A stretch of DNA of 64,000 nucleotides, from positions 256,726,044 to 256,790,043 of the forward strand of contig CM060708.1 in NCBI GenBank assembly GCA_030686995.1, written 5' to 3'. Position numbers and translations under genes: made by a program. This stretch comes from Artemisia argyi (Eukaryota; Streptophyta; Magnoliopsida; Asterales; Asteraceae). The notes under the pieces were generated by a model. The model ran no database searches. It was not told where the DNA came from and saw only the letters and a list, made by a program, of their open reading frames with translations. Below, piece by piece: positions 41,772 through 53,441 of this stretch; positions within the stretch are counted from its first letter, which is position 1, and every line of letters starts with the position of its first letter.

Positions 41772-43105
41772 TGTGGAAAACTAGAAGGGGGGTTGAATAA
41801 TTTACCGTTTTTTTAAATTCTTTTTAGCTTGAATATCCTTTAAAACTTTACGTTTGCTTAAAGATATAAACACAATGTTATATGTTCAATTCTTTGAAAA
41901 GCTTTACATGTGAATAATGATTCTAACTTTACTTGTTTGATTCTTTGAAAAGCTTTATGTATGATTAACAATCCTAACTTTGCTTGTTTAGTTCTTTGAA
42001 AAACTTTACGTGTGATTAGCAATTCTAACTAAAGACAATATGTAATAAGCATAGACAAAGAAAGAAACGATCAAACCACAACACGATTGTTTATCATGCT
42101 TCGGCTACAAGGACTCTTTTTCCTTGCCCTACATCCACGCCCCGAGTTTCCAACTCGAGAGTTATAAGCACTAATCAACAAGCTCCTTTCACAGGTGGAG
42201 AAAACCTTTACAATGTCGCTTACACTTTTACCGACACTAAGCTAGATGTCGAGTTCTTTTACACGGGTACAACCACTCCCATCGTCGCTTACACTATTAC
42301 CGACACTAAGCTAGATGTCGAGTTCTTTACCAAGGGTACAACCACTTCCGTTAGTTCTTTTACAAGGGTACAACAACTCCCGACACACTACGTATTTTGA
42401 GGCCTAAAATACTAACCGATCACTTCTACATACATGATACAAATGAAGTATAAACTACCAAAGCTTATACATGACAAAGCTAGCAAGACTTGCAACTTTA
42501 GAGTTAAATTTTGTAACTTCTTGAATGATCTTGTGAAGTCCCTTGCTACATAAGAGAATCACACAAGTCAAATGTTACTGAGTTAGTTGAGAGAGTATAT
42601 GAAAATATGTCCTAAAGTCATCACTCAAAACTAACAAATGGTTTGGTATTTATAGCAAATCATTCTGCAGGTCTGGCGGAACCCTCAGATGGGTTCCGCC
42701 CGTGTACCCCCAGGGTTCCGTCAGGGCTGCAGTTGGTTTTGCAATAAATCTTCCAAACCAAACAAGGTCACATCTCATTACACCTAGTCAAACATAAGAC
42801 TTGCAATCAAACATATGGTTAGTCAAACACACTTTCTTACTATAAATGTATATTGACAAAGCTTGCCCTAAATATGATGTGACATTACTATTTTAAGAAA
42901 TAAATGTGATGTGACAAGACACTTTCTAATTTAAGAAATAAAAATAATGTTTTGTTTAAAAGGAAATGTAAACATTAGTTTAAACAAGACTTAAACACTT
43001 AAAGTGATGATTTACTCTTAGCTAAAATTCATACTTTGTCATTAACAAAACTTAGCAAAGATCGTAAAATATAAATAACGTTTTTAAGCGATATTTGTAT
43101 TAACA
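41772..43105 (-). repeat. 3' LTR of a minus-strand Copia-like (SIRE-style) element
   Basis: Read on the minus strand it begins TGTTAATACAAATATCGC directly after a purine tract AAAAAGGGGAAGAT (43106-43119) and ends TTTTCCACA at 41772. A TATA-like GCTATAAATACC lies near 42650 (minus strand). Two tandem repeats are visible: three ~60-bp units around 41890-42030 (TTCTTTGAAAAGCTTTA..) and two-plus units of about 80 bp around 42217-42380 (CGACACTAAGCTAGATGTCG). Its 5' LTR is not in the window. Confidence 0.75.
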
Positions 43106-43225
43106 ATCTTCCCCTTTTTGTTGATGACAAAACATAAACTTTATTTATAAGTAAGTCACTAGTTTTAGTGTTAAGTCTTATAAAGTTAGTATAAAAACTT
43201 GTTTTTGCTAAGATGATGTAATATG

Positions 43226-43309
<84 letters not shown>

Positions 43310-44179
43310 AAACAAGTTTATATCTAAATTCTCCCCCTTTTTGTCGAAACAAAAAGAAGAGTAGCGAAGCGGAAGTATACACTTGCTCCCCCTTGGATAA
43401 TACTCCCCCTAAATGGAGTGCCAAGAGAGGAGACATGGATTTTGACCCTACAAAACAAAATATTAGTTGCCACACAAGACAAGTCATGAAGTCATTTCAT
43501 GTCTTAGAACACAACTAAGGGTTGTGAAGTGGAATAATGCAATACTCATGCTCCCCCTTGAATATTACTCCCCTAAATGGAGTATCAAGGAAGGAAAACA
43601 TGGATTATGATCCTACAAAAAGAAATGTTAGTTTCTAAAACACAAGATATATGTATGCTACCATATCAAGGAATAGTTCACTCATCATACCTAAATGGTA
43701 AACAAACAATGCAAACCTTGTGGTAGAATGAAATTCATTTCATATAAAATTTTGACTCTTAAAAAGTCAAAGACAAGAAATTTGTATGACACCATCCTAC
43801 TTCTAAAAATAAAGAAAAACTAAAAATAAACTAAGAACATAAAAAGCTACAAGGAAATCATCATTTTCCTTAATGAGAAACATTTTCCAAAAACAAGGCT
43901 AAGGTTGTTTAAGGATGAAAAATGTGTGTTGAAGGTTGTAGCGGGCTTTATTTTGAAGGTTGAAAGGATGAAACGGTTTTGGTTTGTTGGTTTAAATGGG
44001 AAACGTTTTCCAAAAGAAACGGTTTTGTTTCATTTTGGAGACTCTAAGGTTGAGGTGGGTGGGACAAGGATTGTAGATGGTCCAAAATGTGGTTTAGGAT
44101 AAACCTCATTTCTTCGGATAGCTCGCGAATTTTCGTTCGACACCCTTCACTAATGTGAGCGGTTCTTTCGCAATGTCCG
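43106..44179 (-). mobile_element. Internal 3' region of the minus-strand Copia-like element, truncated
   Basis: Starts with the LTR-adjacent purine tract. On the minus strand it carries further GGGGGAG runs (near 43335, 43385, 43405, 43550, 43570), a (TA)n tract at 43230-43307, and a 165-bp-offset duplication (43384.. and 43549.., CTCCCCCTT..CTAAATGGAGT). No polyprotein domain is recognisable; the plus-strand 65-aa frame at 43905-44102 is unexplained and probably incidental. It is cut at 44180 by the Gypsy array. Confidence 0.6.
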
Positions 44180-47100
44180 TGGTGAGTGCTTATTCACTCA
44201 CTTTTATAAGACCAAAACCGGACTCAAAAGACCAAAAACTAATCAAATTATGCCAAATTTGTAGTGTTTTTGTGTTTGTGATATGCAGGTACGGATATTA
44301 TACAAAATGACGAAAAATCACGAGAAAACAACGAAACCGAGCACGAGAGTGGAAGACGGTCAACTAGTCAAAGCTGTGATCTTAAAAGTCAATATTGGAC
44401 CCTGAAGAATCTTACTTTGTCAGGATCAGCCCTTGGATTTAGTTTTTGGGAAATGACAGAAGTGACCCTTGGAATTTCAGATTCTACATTTTTGGTCCTT
44501 GAAATTTCACAAATGCAAAATCTAAAAATACCTATAATAAACCTGATCCAGTCCACAATAATAAATCAAGCCCAAAAAAATGTCAAAGCCCAATCCCACC
44601 ACCCTTTATTTAACCCAATCCATCATTTTTACCCGATCCACCCAATACCCAGTCAAATATACCGGTCAACACTCACAACCTTGGGTCAAATGGTCAAACT
44701 TAAAAACAAAATAAAAATAATCCCAAACACTTACCCCCCCCCCCCCAATTTTACCCCATTCCCAGTTTTCACTATTCACTATGAACCCTAGATTCCAAAT
44801 CCAATTAATTACTGCAATTAAGGGCATAAGTGTCAAATTATAGAGTTTCTAGAAGATCAGGGGTATGTCAGGATGTGTCAGAAGCCAAGAAACACACGAA
44901 TGGTGTACGTGGCAGATGGTGATTGGCATGAACGCATCATTTGTATTGATCCAAGGGCTATGGATAGATGAGGAATGATTGAAGATGATCATGTGGTCCT
45001 GAGGTGATTTAAAGAAACACATCACACGGATTGCCAAAGTGGCAATCCGTGGCTACCCTCCTCACTAGAACCTTCATTCCTTTGCTATAAATAGAGGCTA
45101 GTAGTAGCTTATTAGGTGGAGTTTTTAGTGTAATTAAACTCTGCCAAAATTTCCTTTTATTGTATTAGATTAGATTTAGTTGTAATTTCTTTTAAATTTC
45201 AATGAAATCAGTTTCCCTTTAATAATTACATCTTGTTATTGTTATTGTTTTTAATCAGCTTCACTTGTTTGTTTTCAGCTTATTTCATATATTTTACAAG
45301 TTAATTTCAAGTGTTATTTCATTACAAAAGTTTTTTATAAAAAACAGAAAATATAAAAAATAGTATCAAATTAGCTTTAGATTTAAATTCAGCTTTTAAT
45401 AAGCTTGTTTTCAGTTTCATCAATCTTATTTTTGCTTTAAATAATTTCTGTGATAGTTGGTTAAGTTTTGATAAACAGTAGCTCTTGGTCAAAGGTAGTC
45501 AAATGATTGGTTCAATTGGTGAATTATGGTGAATTGGGACAAGTTTGAGTGAGAATTGGATGCACTCAGCCTGTCAAAAGACAGGCAAGCAAAGTGAATC
45601 AGTCCTGTTCATGTTGGACTGAAGATTATTGTAAGATTTGAATCTTTTGTTTAGTATTTCATACTGTTTCATTTAGTTTTTATTTTCAAGTATTATACTA
45701 AACTGTTGTATTGAGCTTATTTGATTTGGCTTTGCATTAGTTTTTATAGATTTTAGTTGTTTGAATTCATTTGAATACTAGATTTAGTTTGTGTATTGGT
45801 GATTTGTGATTAGCTGTCATTTTGAATTACTGAGTTTCTGAGTATCTAATTGTGTTAGTTGATTTTGATTTCTGAACTTGTTTAAACTAGTGTGATTACT
45901 GCTTATCATATCAGTTTAGTTGTGGACTGTTGAGCATTCCAGTGATTTAGGTTGATAGCTGCTAATATGGGGGTGTTTGGATGTAACAGTACTTGATAAG
46001 ATGCTGTAGTTTGTTCACTACTTTCTGGTTCTAAACGATTCATTTAGGCATATTATAAATACTTAGATAATAAAACAGTAGGTTGTTGCTTTAATAAGTT
46101 TTAATTAGTTTTCTTAATTGGTAATTTTTAGCGTTAGTTGATTTCAGTTAGATACTTAGTAGGAATTAACTTGTTTACTTGATCATTCTAGTTGATTGGT
46201 AGTTTATGCTTCAGTTTTGGTAGCTTTTATTTTAGTTTGAGGCTTGGTTGGGAGTCTAATGCTAGGCTGCATATAGCCCTAATCAGCCCTTAGAGTCTGC
46301 TGTTACATCAGTCTTCTATCCCACATGACCCATTTTGATTTCTTAGCAGTTAAGTAGGATTTAGGAGTATATTTTTTTGGTTTTGCTAGTCGCTTTCAGT
46401 ACTATCCTTGTTTGCGTGAGTTTAATATGTAATTTGATGCCTGTTTGATAGCTCATTCTTGGCCTGCAATTGCCCATTTAGCTTGTTAATTTTGCCCTGT
46501 ACATCTTGTCCAAACAGCTTAGATTCACAAGCTCTTATCCTGCTGCTCACTTGAGTTTCTAATTTGATCTTTGGTTTTCCAATATATTCATTCTATTAGT
46601 TTGTTGTTTGATAGCTTGGATTGGTCTTTTGTGCTTTATTGTTTGTTTCATTGTAGTCTGTTAGTCACCCTCTTAGGTTGCAGCCTTATCCTTGTTCTTA
46701 TCTGTCCTTATCAACCTCCATCATCAGCTTGTTTAGTAGCCCATATAAGCTCCTTTTGAGTCTGAATTTTGTGGTAACTGAGTTTTAGTGATTGAGTTTT
46801 AGTTGTCTGTTTGGTTCTGAGCTTTTGGAGAATTAATTTATGAACTGTGCTTATCTGCTTGTGTTTAAGCTTATTTCTCTACTGCTTATTGTATGCATCT
46901 AGTGCTTCTGTGTTATTTTTCATCATATCTGAGTATTACTGAGCTTATTGTTATATAATATTTCTGTTTTCAAAGTTTGGTTTAGATTTTGTGGCAAGTG
47001 CTTATAAATAAGCACTTGCCATAAGCTGTTTAAGCTTGAATAAGCACTTCTGCTTATTATTTTTAACCAAAAATTTTTCTGCAACATTTCTATTTTATTT

Positions 47101-47752
47101 TTGATTTTTTGGAATTTTTCCAGATTTTTCTGGATTATTTTACTATTTTTCTTAATTTTTCTTCATTTTAAATCCTTTTTAAATCATTTTTAATTACCAA
47201 AAATCAATAAAAATCAGAAAAAGCTTTGAAAAATACAAAAATATTTTTAGAAAATCTTTTATAATATTTTAGATTTTTTAGAATTAAATTTTCATTTTTC
47301 CACTTTAATTTTCTATTTTTCTTTATTTTTAATTCATTTTTAATTCCAAAATTAGAAAATAAATTCTAGAAAATAAATAAAAACTTAAAAAAATATTTTT
47401 CTTTTTCTTAAAATTCTTTTTATTAGTTTAAGATTTTTAGAAAATATTTTCAAGTTTGTAGGTTCATTTTTTCATTAAACGTTACGTTTTAAATTTTGCA
47501 AGTGCATTTCCGTTTTTACATTTTTCACTTCGGTGTATAATTAGCTTGTACTCTTTGCATATTTCATACTTGTTTGTGAATACGTGAACTATTTGATTGC
47601 TATTTTCACTTTCTCACTTTTCAATTCACGATTTCACGAATCGATATTCTCGATTCCATTCGCCTTCGTTGGGAAACGACTCGGGTGATCCGTATTTCTA
47701 GCGGATCACTTCGATACTATACTACTATATTATATATAATTGGTTTCTTAAT

Positions 47753-47754
<2 letters not shown>
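44180..47754 (+). repeat. LTR1, outer 5' LTR, 3.57 kb
   Basis: Starts TGGTGAGTGC, ends TTAATCA. TATA box CTATAAATAG at 45085-45094. The first ~256 bases differ from LTR2 at about 7 sites, the middle (about 44440-46980) is strongly diverged from LTR2, and the last ~770 bases are again close. A 28-bp palindrome GGCAAGTGCTTAT-AA-ATAAGCACTTGCC is at 46993-47020. A C-run lies near 44735-44747. The 124-aa open frame near its left end is not conserved in LTR2. Confidence 0.85.
45085..45094 (+). promoter_or_regulatory. TATA box of LTR1
   Basis: CTATAAATAG about 905 bp into the LTR. The equivalent in LTR2 is at 58190-58199 (about 871 bp in), followed in both by conserved CTCTGCCAAAATTTC. Confidence 0.7.

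Positions 47755-47812
<58 letters not shown>
47752..47812. repeat. (TA)n tract in place of the PBS and leader of copy A
   Basis: In copy B the equivalent interval between the LTR end and the shared AAAAGATTTTCTTTTCTC text (about 60650-61131) is ~480 bp and contains the PBS. In copy A it is reduced to this TA run. Confidence 0.85.
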
Positions 47813-47818
<6 letters not shown>

Positions 47819-47875
47819 AAAAGATTTTCTTTTCTCTTTTCTTTTTCATTTTCTTTTTGATTTTGCTCGTGGTGT

Positions 47876-49538
47876 ATGCACACCCGATCTTCTTTTGAGA
47901 GTCTTACGTCTCCGTTCTCTAACCCCGAGCGGGTTTTACGATATACGAGTCGGGTTCATTTACTTGACGACGAGGAGATGAACCAAAATGAACACAACGG
48001 ACCCCCGCCGATGGGTGGTCCGCAACACAATGTTATCCCGCCGATGGGACAACAACCGGCATTTGATCCACGTCCGATGGAAGAACAACTTCAATCACCA
48101 TTCAATGGTGTGAGGAGAGCTATTGTGATTCCGGACATCAATGCCAACTTTGAGATCAATCACGGATTACTCAATTTGATCACGGGTATATCCTTTCACG
48201 GGTTCGATCACGAAGACCCCTATGCTCACATCAGAAATTTCACCGACATCGCTGAGACGATTAGAATGAACCAAGTTCCTCACGATGTGGTGAAATTGAA
48301 GTTATTTCCTTTCTCCTTAAAAGGAGCAGCCCGGACTTGGCTGGAAAAGGAACCGCCTAATTCGATTCACACTTGGAAGGATCTCGCTTCCAAGTTTGTG
48401 AATTATTTCTATCCTCCCTCTAAAACTTCTAACCTATGTTCTCAAATCTTTCGGTTCCAACAAGCTTTTGATGAAACGTTTAGTGAAGCTTGGGACCGAT
48501 TCAAAGATTTGAAGGAAAAATGTCCGAACCACGGGTTTACCGACCTTCAGCAGATTGATACGTTTTATAATGGGTTATGTCATGCTGACCAAGATTCGCT
48601 TAACTCTGCTGCGGGTGGTAACTTGTTGGCTAGGAACACGAATGATGCTTTCATGATAATTGAGAATAAAGCTCGTGTGAGAATGTCAAGGAATAAACCT
48701 CAAGTTTCTAATAATGGTAAAAATAATGATGAATTGGTAAATATGATTGTGGCTTTAACAAAGAAAGTTGATGCAATGTCTATTGAAAAACTAAACCATC
48801 AAGTCAATGTGGTTAGTCACGGTTGTGAGACTTGTGGTGGTCCACATTTGTATTATGAATGTCTGGCCACCGGTGCCTTTCCTCGTGAGAACGCGTATGC
48901 TGTAAACGCGGGTAACACTGGTTACCCACAACCTCAAGGAGACCGTAATCTCCTCAGCTACCGTTCTCCTCATTACCTTGGACCACCCGTTCTCGAGCAA
49001 CAAAACCAAGTCAATCAAGTCAACCAGAATCATAATGTTGTGAATCGTAATAATCAAGGAAATCAAAATCAGAGTCGAGCTAATAACGGTTTTCAAAATC
49101 ATAATCAAGGGTTTAATCAAAACCGGGGTTTTCAAGGTAATTACAATCAAAGCCCGCCTCAAGGGAACAATTTTCAAAACCAACAAAACCATGGAAACCC
49201 TGGGAATTTTCAGAACGCTAATCGTGGAAATCAAAGTCATGGTAATTTCCAAAACCGTGGGCAGAATTTCAACAATAATCAAAATCAAGGTGTTATTCAA
49301 AATCCGTCGCCCACGGAAGATTTGATTAAGCAATTGATTCAAAACCAACAATCTTTTATGGCAAAATATGAAGAGTCGACATGGTTGTTTGCAAATCAAA
49401 TCAGTGATATTAACAAACGTTTAAATGATCGACCCTCGGGTTCGGGTATTACATCTTTACCAAGCAACACGATCGCAAACCCGAGGGGCGAAGTTAAGGC
49501 GATCATAACTCACAGTGGTGCTCAATATGATGGACCCG
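47876..49538 (+). pseudogene. Gag of Athila-like copy A (C-terminus cut by a solo LTR)
   Basis: Open from MHTRSSFESL (47876). The more conservative start is the MNQNEHNG Met about 100 bases downstream. A proline-rich N-terminus is followed by a Retrotrans_gag capsid-like domain (about residues 140-235, including FPFSLKGAARTWLEKEP and FVNYFYPPSKT), a CCHC knuckle CETCGGPHLYYEC (317-329), and a long Asn/Gln-rich basic tail (QNHNQGFNQNRGFQ-like). The frame into protease is interrupted at 49539 by the inverted solo LTR; the open frame closes at 49570 inside it. Compared with copy B the Gag frame itself has no shift. Confidence 0.88.
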
Positions 49539-52500
49539 TGATTCGCCTCAAACAGTCAGATAATTATTGATCAGCCACTTGTGAATGGCCAACTGTAATA
49601 GTCAAACAGCTGAGGCAAATGCTTCCGTGAAATACAGTGTTTTCCCGGGTCGTAATGTCCCAACAAGGTTGTGATGGTATTAAAAACGAATATGTGATTA
49701 GTGAATGTGAACAGGTAAGGGTATAAAAGTGTGTGTGAGTGATTTAACTAGGGTTTTATAACTTAAAATAACTTATGAAAACTATATTAACGATTACGTG
49801 AAACCTAGATATCTAAAACGAATAAACGTACACCAATTTAAAATTCAGACGCGATTGCGTACTGAGAAAAAGGTGAGTTTTAAGAAAAATAAACCACAAG
49901 GGTTAAAAATGAAAATTCTACAAACTTAAACTAAAAATAAAACTATTTTTTAGATTATTTTAATATTTATTATTAATTATTTGATTAATAACTATTTAAC
50001 TATTTAATTAAAATTAAACTAAAAATGATAAATACTACAAATTAAACTAAAAACTTATAAAAATAATTTCTAAAACTTAAAATGAACTTGAAGAAAGTAT
50101 AAAAAAATAAAAATAAATCTTTTTGTCTTTTTGTGAGCTTTTTATTAATTAAAAACTATTAATATTAATTATACTAGTTAAACTATTTTAAATTACAAAT
50201 AATACTAAAATGACTTAGAAAATTATGAGAAAATTTATAAAACTATATTATAACTTATAAAAGCTATAAAAATTATAAAAACTAGGTGTTGCTATATAAA
50301 AATTAATTATGATATTTATAACTTACTTATTAATTAATTATTAATTAAACTAATTTTAATTCTAATAAATACTAAATGATAAAATAAAAATCTAAGAAAT
50401 TTATTAAAAATACTTCAATATAAGAGGAAATTAATAAAAATATAAAATTACAAATTACTTAATAAAAATCTAAAAATAAAAATTAAAATTAAATTGAATT
50501 AAATAGAAACTATCACTTAATTTTATATTTGTTTTTCTTGAATTTTATTTTTCCAAACTATATTATACCTAAATATAACTAACTTTTGTGAAAACAATAT
50601 TTCTATAACTTAAAAATAAGCTAGATATAAGCTATTAACCAAAACAGCTGACCAAAGTTGACCAACTAAGCAAATAAGCTCTACTGAGCTTGTGTGGGAC
50701 CCACAATGGTAAAAGTTTGTTCCCCTGAGTTAGTTGAACATGTATGAGTATGATTTGACTGAATAAGCAGCCTTAATAAGCCACAAAACACAAATAAGCA
50801 CTTTGCTTATTGTGTTCTGAGACAGTTTTGGGGACAAAGATAAGAAGCCAAACAAAGTGGGGTCCACTGGGTACCAGGTCAAACTAAGGGTCAACTTTAA
50901 GAGTCTGGTAGGAGGGGGTTGGGAAAAGCTAATTAGGAGGTGTGGGACCCACTGAGGTGGTCACAAAACACCACCAAAGGTGGTGGAGTAGACTGAGCTG
51001 CTGATGTGCAGGGGAGATCTCAGCCCTGCAGTTGTGTTTGGGGTTGAGTGGGGCCCAGGGAAAAAATCTTAAAAATGTAATGAAGGTATGAAATCAAAGT
51101 TGAGGTGGTGGACTATGATCCTAAGAATTTTCAAACCTTAAAACCTTTTACACAATTCTACAAAAATCTCTCAAGATTTGAGAAAATCTGAGAGATGAAC
51201 TTTTGACTTTTGATAAAACTTAACTAATTTGACTTTTGTGACTTTCTAGTGATCCCTATAAGCTGAGTAAGTTATTATAAGCTATATAGATCCTATTATT
51301 AGCTTAAACTACAACTAATAAAGTAAAATGATGATTTGTGGATCACAAATCCTTGACAGTTAACTGTCAAGGAATTTAGAAGTTGATTTTGACTTTTAGT
51401 TGTTATACCACTTAACTACTGAATTTAACTATGCTATTTGAGACCTAAGTAGACTATTTGAACCAGAAATAACAACAATAACAATCATGAACAAGACCTA
51501 AACAGATAATCCAAACACTACCTTACAAACTACTTTTTATGATTTTCAAAGCTAAACAAAGTTTTAATCCATCAAACTGATTCTAAATACTGTAATATGA
51601 CTAATAAAGATCAAATGAACATGAATCAATCACAACACAAGCTTATAACTCAGATTTGTCACATATGAGTTTTTCACTGTGAGATTTTTCAATTACAAGA
51701 ACAAATTAATACCCAAGAACAAGTAACTGAGATTAAATAAGATTATAACTAATAAGCAATTCAGAAACCTAAATTTAACAAGATCTAAGCTGATCAAATA
51801 CTCAAACAGTAGAATAGTAAAAATGTATATAAAAGCTTATAAATCAAATAAGCAGAGAAGTGAGTGAACCAAGGACCAAAGCATAACCTAGTGTCCCCCA
51901 TAGGACTCTAAACCATTTTCAATCCAAATGACACCTGCTTCTTACTTCCACCTTCTTCTACACTAATTTTTGATTTTCCAACTATTTTATTTGATTTTCT
52001 TGGAATTTTTGTATTTAACTACTAAACTGATTCTGAGGATATTTAAAAGCTTTAATAAGCTTAGTCAGAGCTTAAATGGACTTATGAAATCATACAATAA
52101 CAACAACAAACAACATACAACTATGTGAGATTTTTGAGAATTTTATGAAAATGCATAAACTGAGAAGTGAGCTGAGACTTTAAATTAACTTTAATTAACT
52201 ATTGAAATACATGAAATTAACTGAGTACAAGTGTTTTTAATGGAAATTACAACTGAATTAAGAGATTACACTACCTACGACTACTTTATTCTAAGACTAC
52301 TCTAATAATCCATCACCACTGCCTCTTTTGCCTTTTGTAGAGTTTTTCTGAGCATTGTGGGACCCACTTGTCATTTCCCACCATATCCAAGCCGTTGATA
52401 TGGTCTGATGGATCATGTCCGTTTAAAAAGCTTTTTCGCGCCAAAAGTCTTGGGTGTCAGATTATGCGTGGAGAGGTTTTCAAGGGTTTTGGAGGGTTGT

Positions 52501-53436
52501 ATGAGGTGGAGGGTGACTAGTGGGAGAGTGGGTGGTGAGTAGGAGGTGATACTAGGGGCTGGTATGGTGGTTTGGGTGGTCTGTGTGGTGGTGGTGGTAT
52601 TGGGAGGGAAAAGGTGGAAGGCTGGGGTGGTTTTGGTGTTTTGACCTGGCGTTGACCCTGGTAATATAATAACGGGGTGGGTTTGGTTTGTACTTGGGCT
52701 TAGGTGGGAAATGGGCTTGGGTAGTATTAGGATAGTGGGTGGGTTTGTTTGTTGTTTGGATTTGGTTTATAAAAAATAAAATAGGGTCCGTTTGTATTTG
52801 TAACTTAATTAACCATAGGGACCAATTTTGTAATTTCCAAAAATTGAGGGGCAAGTTGTGAATATTTCCATAGTTTGAATAAGGACTAAATTTGCCAAGA
52901 TTAAATACCCCAAGGACCAATAATGACAAATTCCCATATTTTATATCCGGGGACCAAAGTTGCCAATTCACCAAACTTCAGGGACTAAATATGTAATATC
53001 ACCAAACTTCACACCAAGGACCATTCCTGCAAAAGATTATTAGTACAAGGATCAAAATTGAATTTCTCAAAGTTTTTAACATCCCAGGGACCATTTATGT
53101 CAGTTTCCAAAGTATAGGGACTAAACTTGTAATTTTGTGAAACTTTGCACCAAAGGACTAAATATGTAACTTTATAATTAAAAAGGACCTTTGATGACTT
53201 TTTCATGTTTTTAGAATAACCAGGGACTAGTTTTGACAATTTATGAAAGTTGAGGGACTGAAACTGCCAATTATGCAAACTTTGTACGTTTTTCATCTGT
53301 TTTTGCATATTTTGCATTTGAAACATATAAAACACACTTCTAAGATATTTTAAGTATTTTGATGCATATTTGAGTGTTTTTGGATGTTTTGGCAGCTCAG
53401 ATTAATATAAAATAATGAGTATTTAGACACTCATCA
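49539..53436 (-). mobile_element. Inverted solo LTR of a related Athila-like family, 3.9 kb, nested in copy A
   Basis: Exact TSD ACCCG at 49534-49538 and 53437-53441; copy B has the unoccupied site (ACCCA). Minus-strand ends are TGATGAGTGTC and GGCGAATCA, comparable to TGGTGAGTGC and ACACGAATCA of LTR2. No Gag or Pol frame; minus-strand frames at 52552-52974 and 53009-53335 arise from repeated GGGACTAAA / AGGACCAA-type text typical of such LTRs. The section 49890-50640 is extremely AT-rich. It also has a CACAAATAAGC/GCTTATTGTG hairpin near 50795, like the palindrome in LTR1 and LTR2. Confidence 0.87.
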
Positions 53437-53441
53437 ACCCG

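Noticed and set aside
43029..43487. 152-aa minus-strand frame with a Tyr/Ile run
   Set aside because: Created by the (TA)n tract and the Copia-like LTR/internal boundary; it crosses a purine tract and LTR end.
44417..44791. 124-aa frame near the left end of LTR1
   Set aside because: The region is LTR; the homologous part of LTR2 does not keep the frame.
48791..49399. 202-aa minus-strand frame opposite gag of copy A, and similar frames at 62062-62499 and 62420-62707
   Set aside because: Antisense shadows of the Asn/Gln-rich Gag tail; they recur because gag itself is duplicated.
52552..53335. 140-aa and 108-aa minus-strand frames
   Set aside because: They lie in the inverted solo LTR and derive from repetitive GGGACTAAA-type LTR text; no domain.
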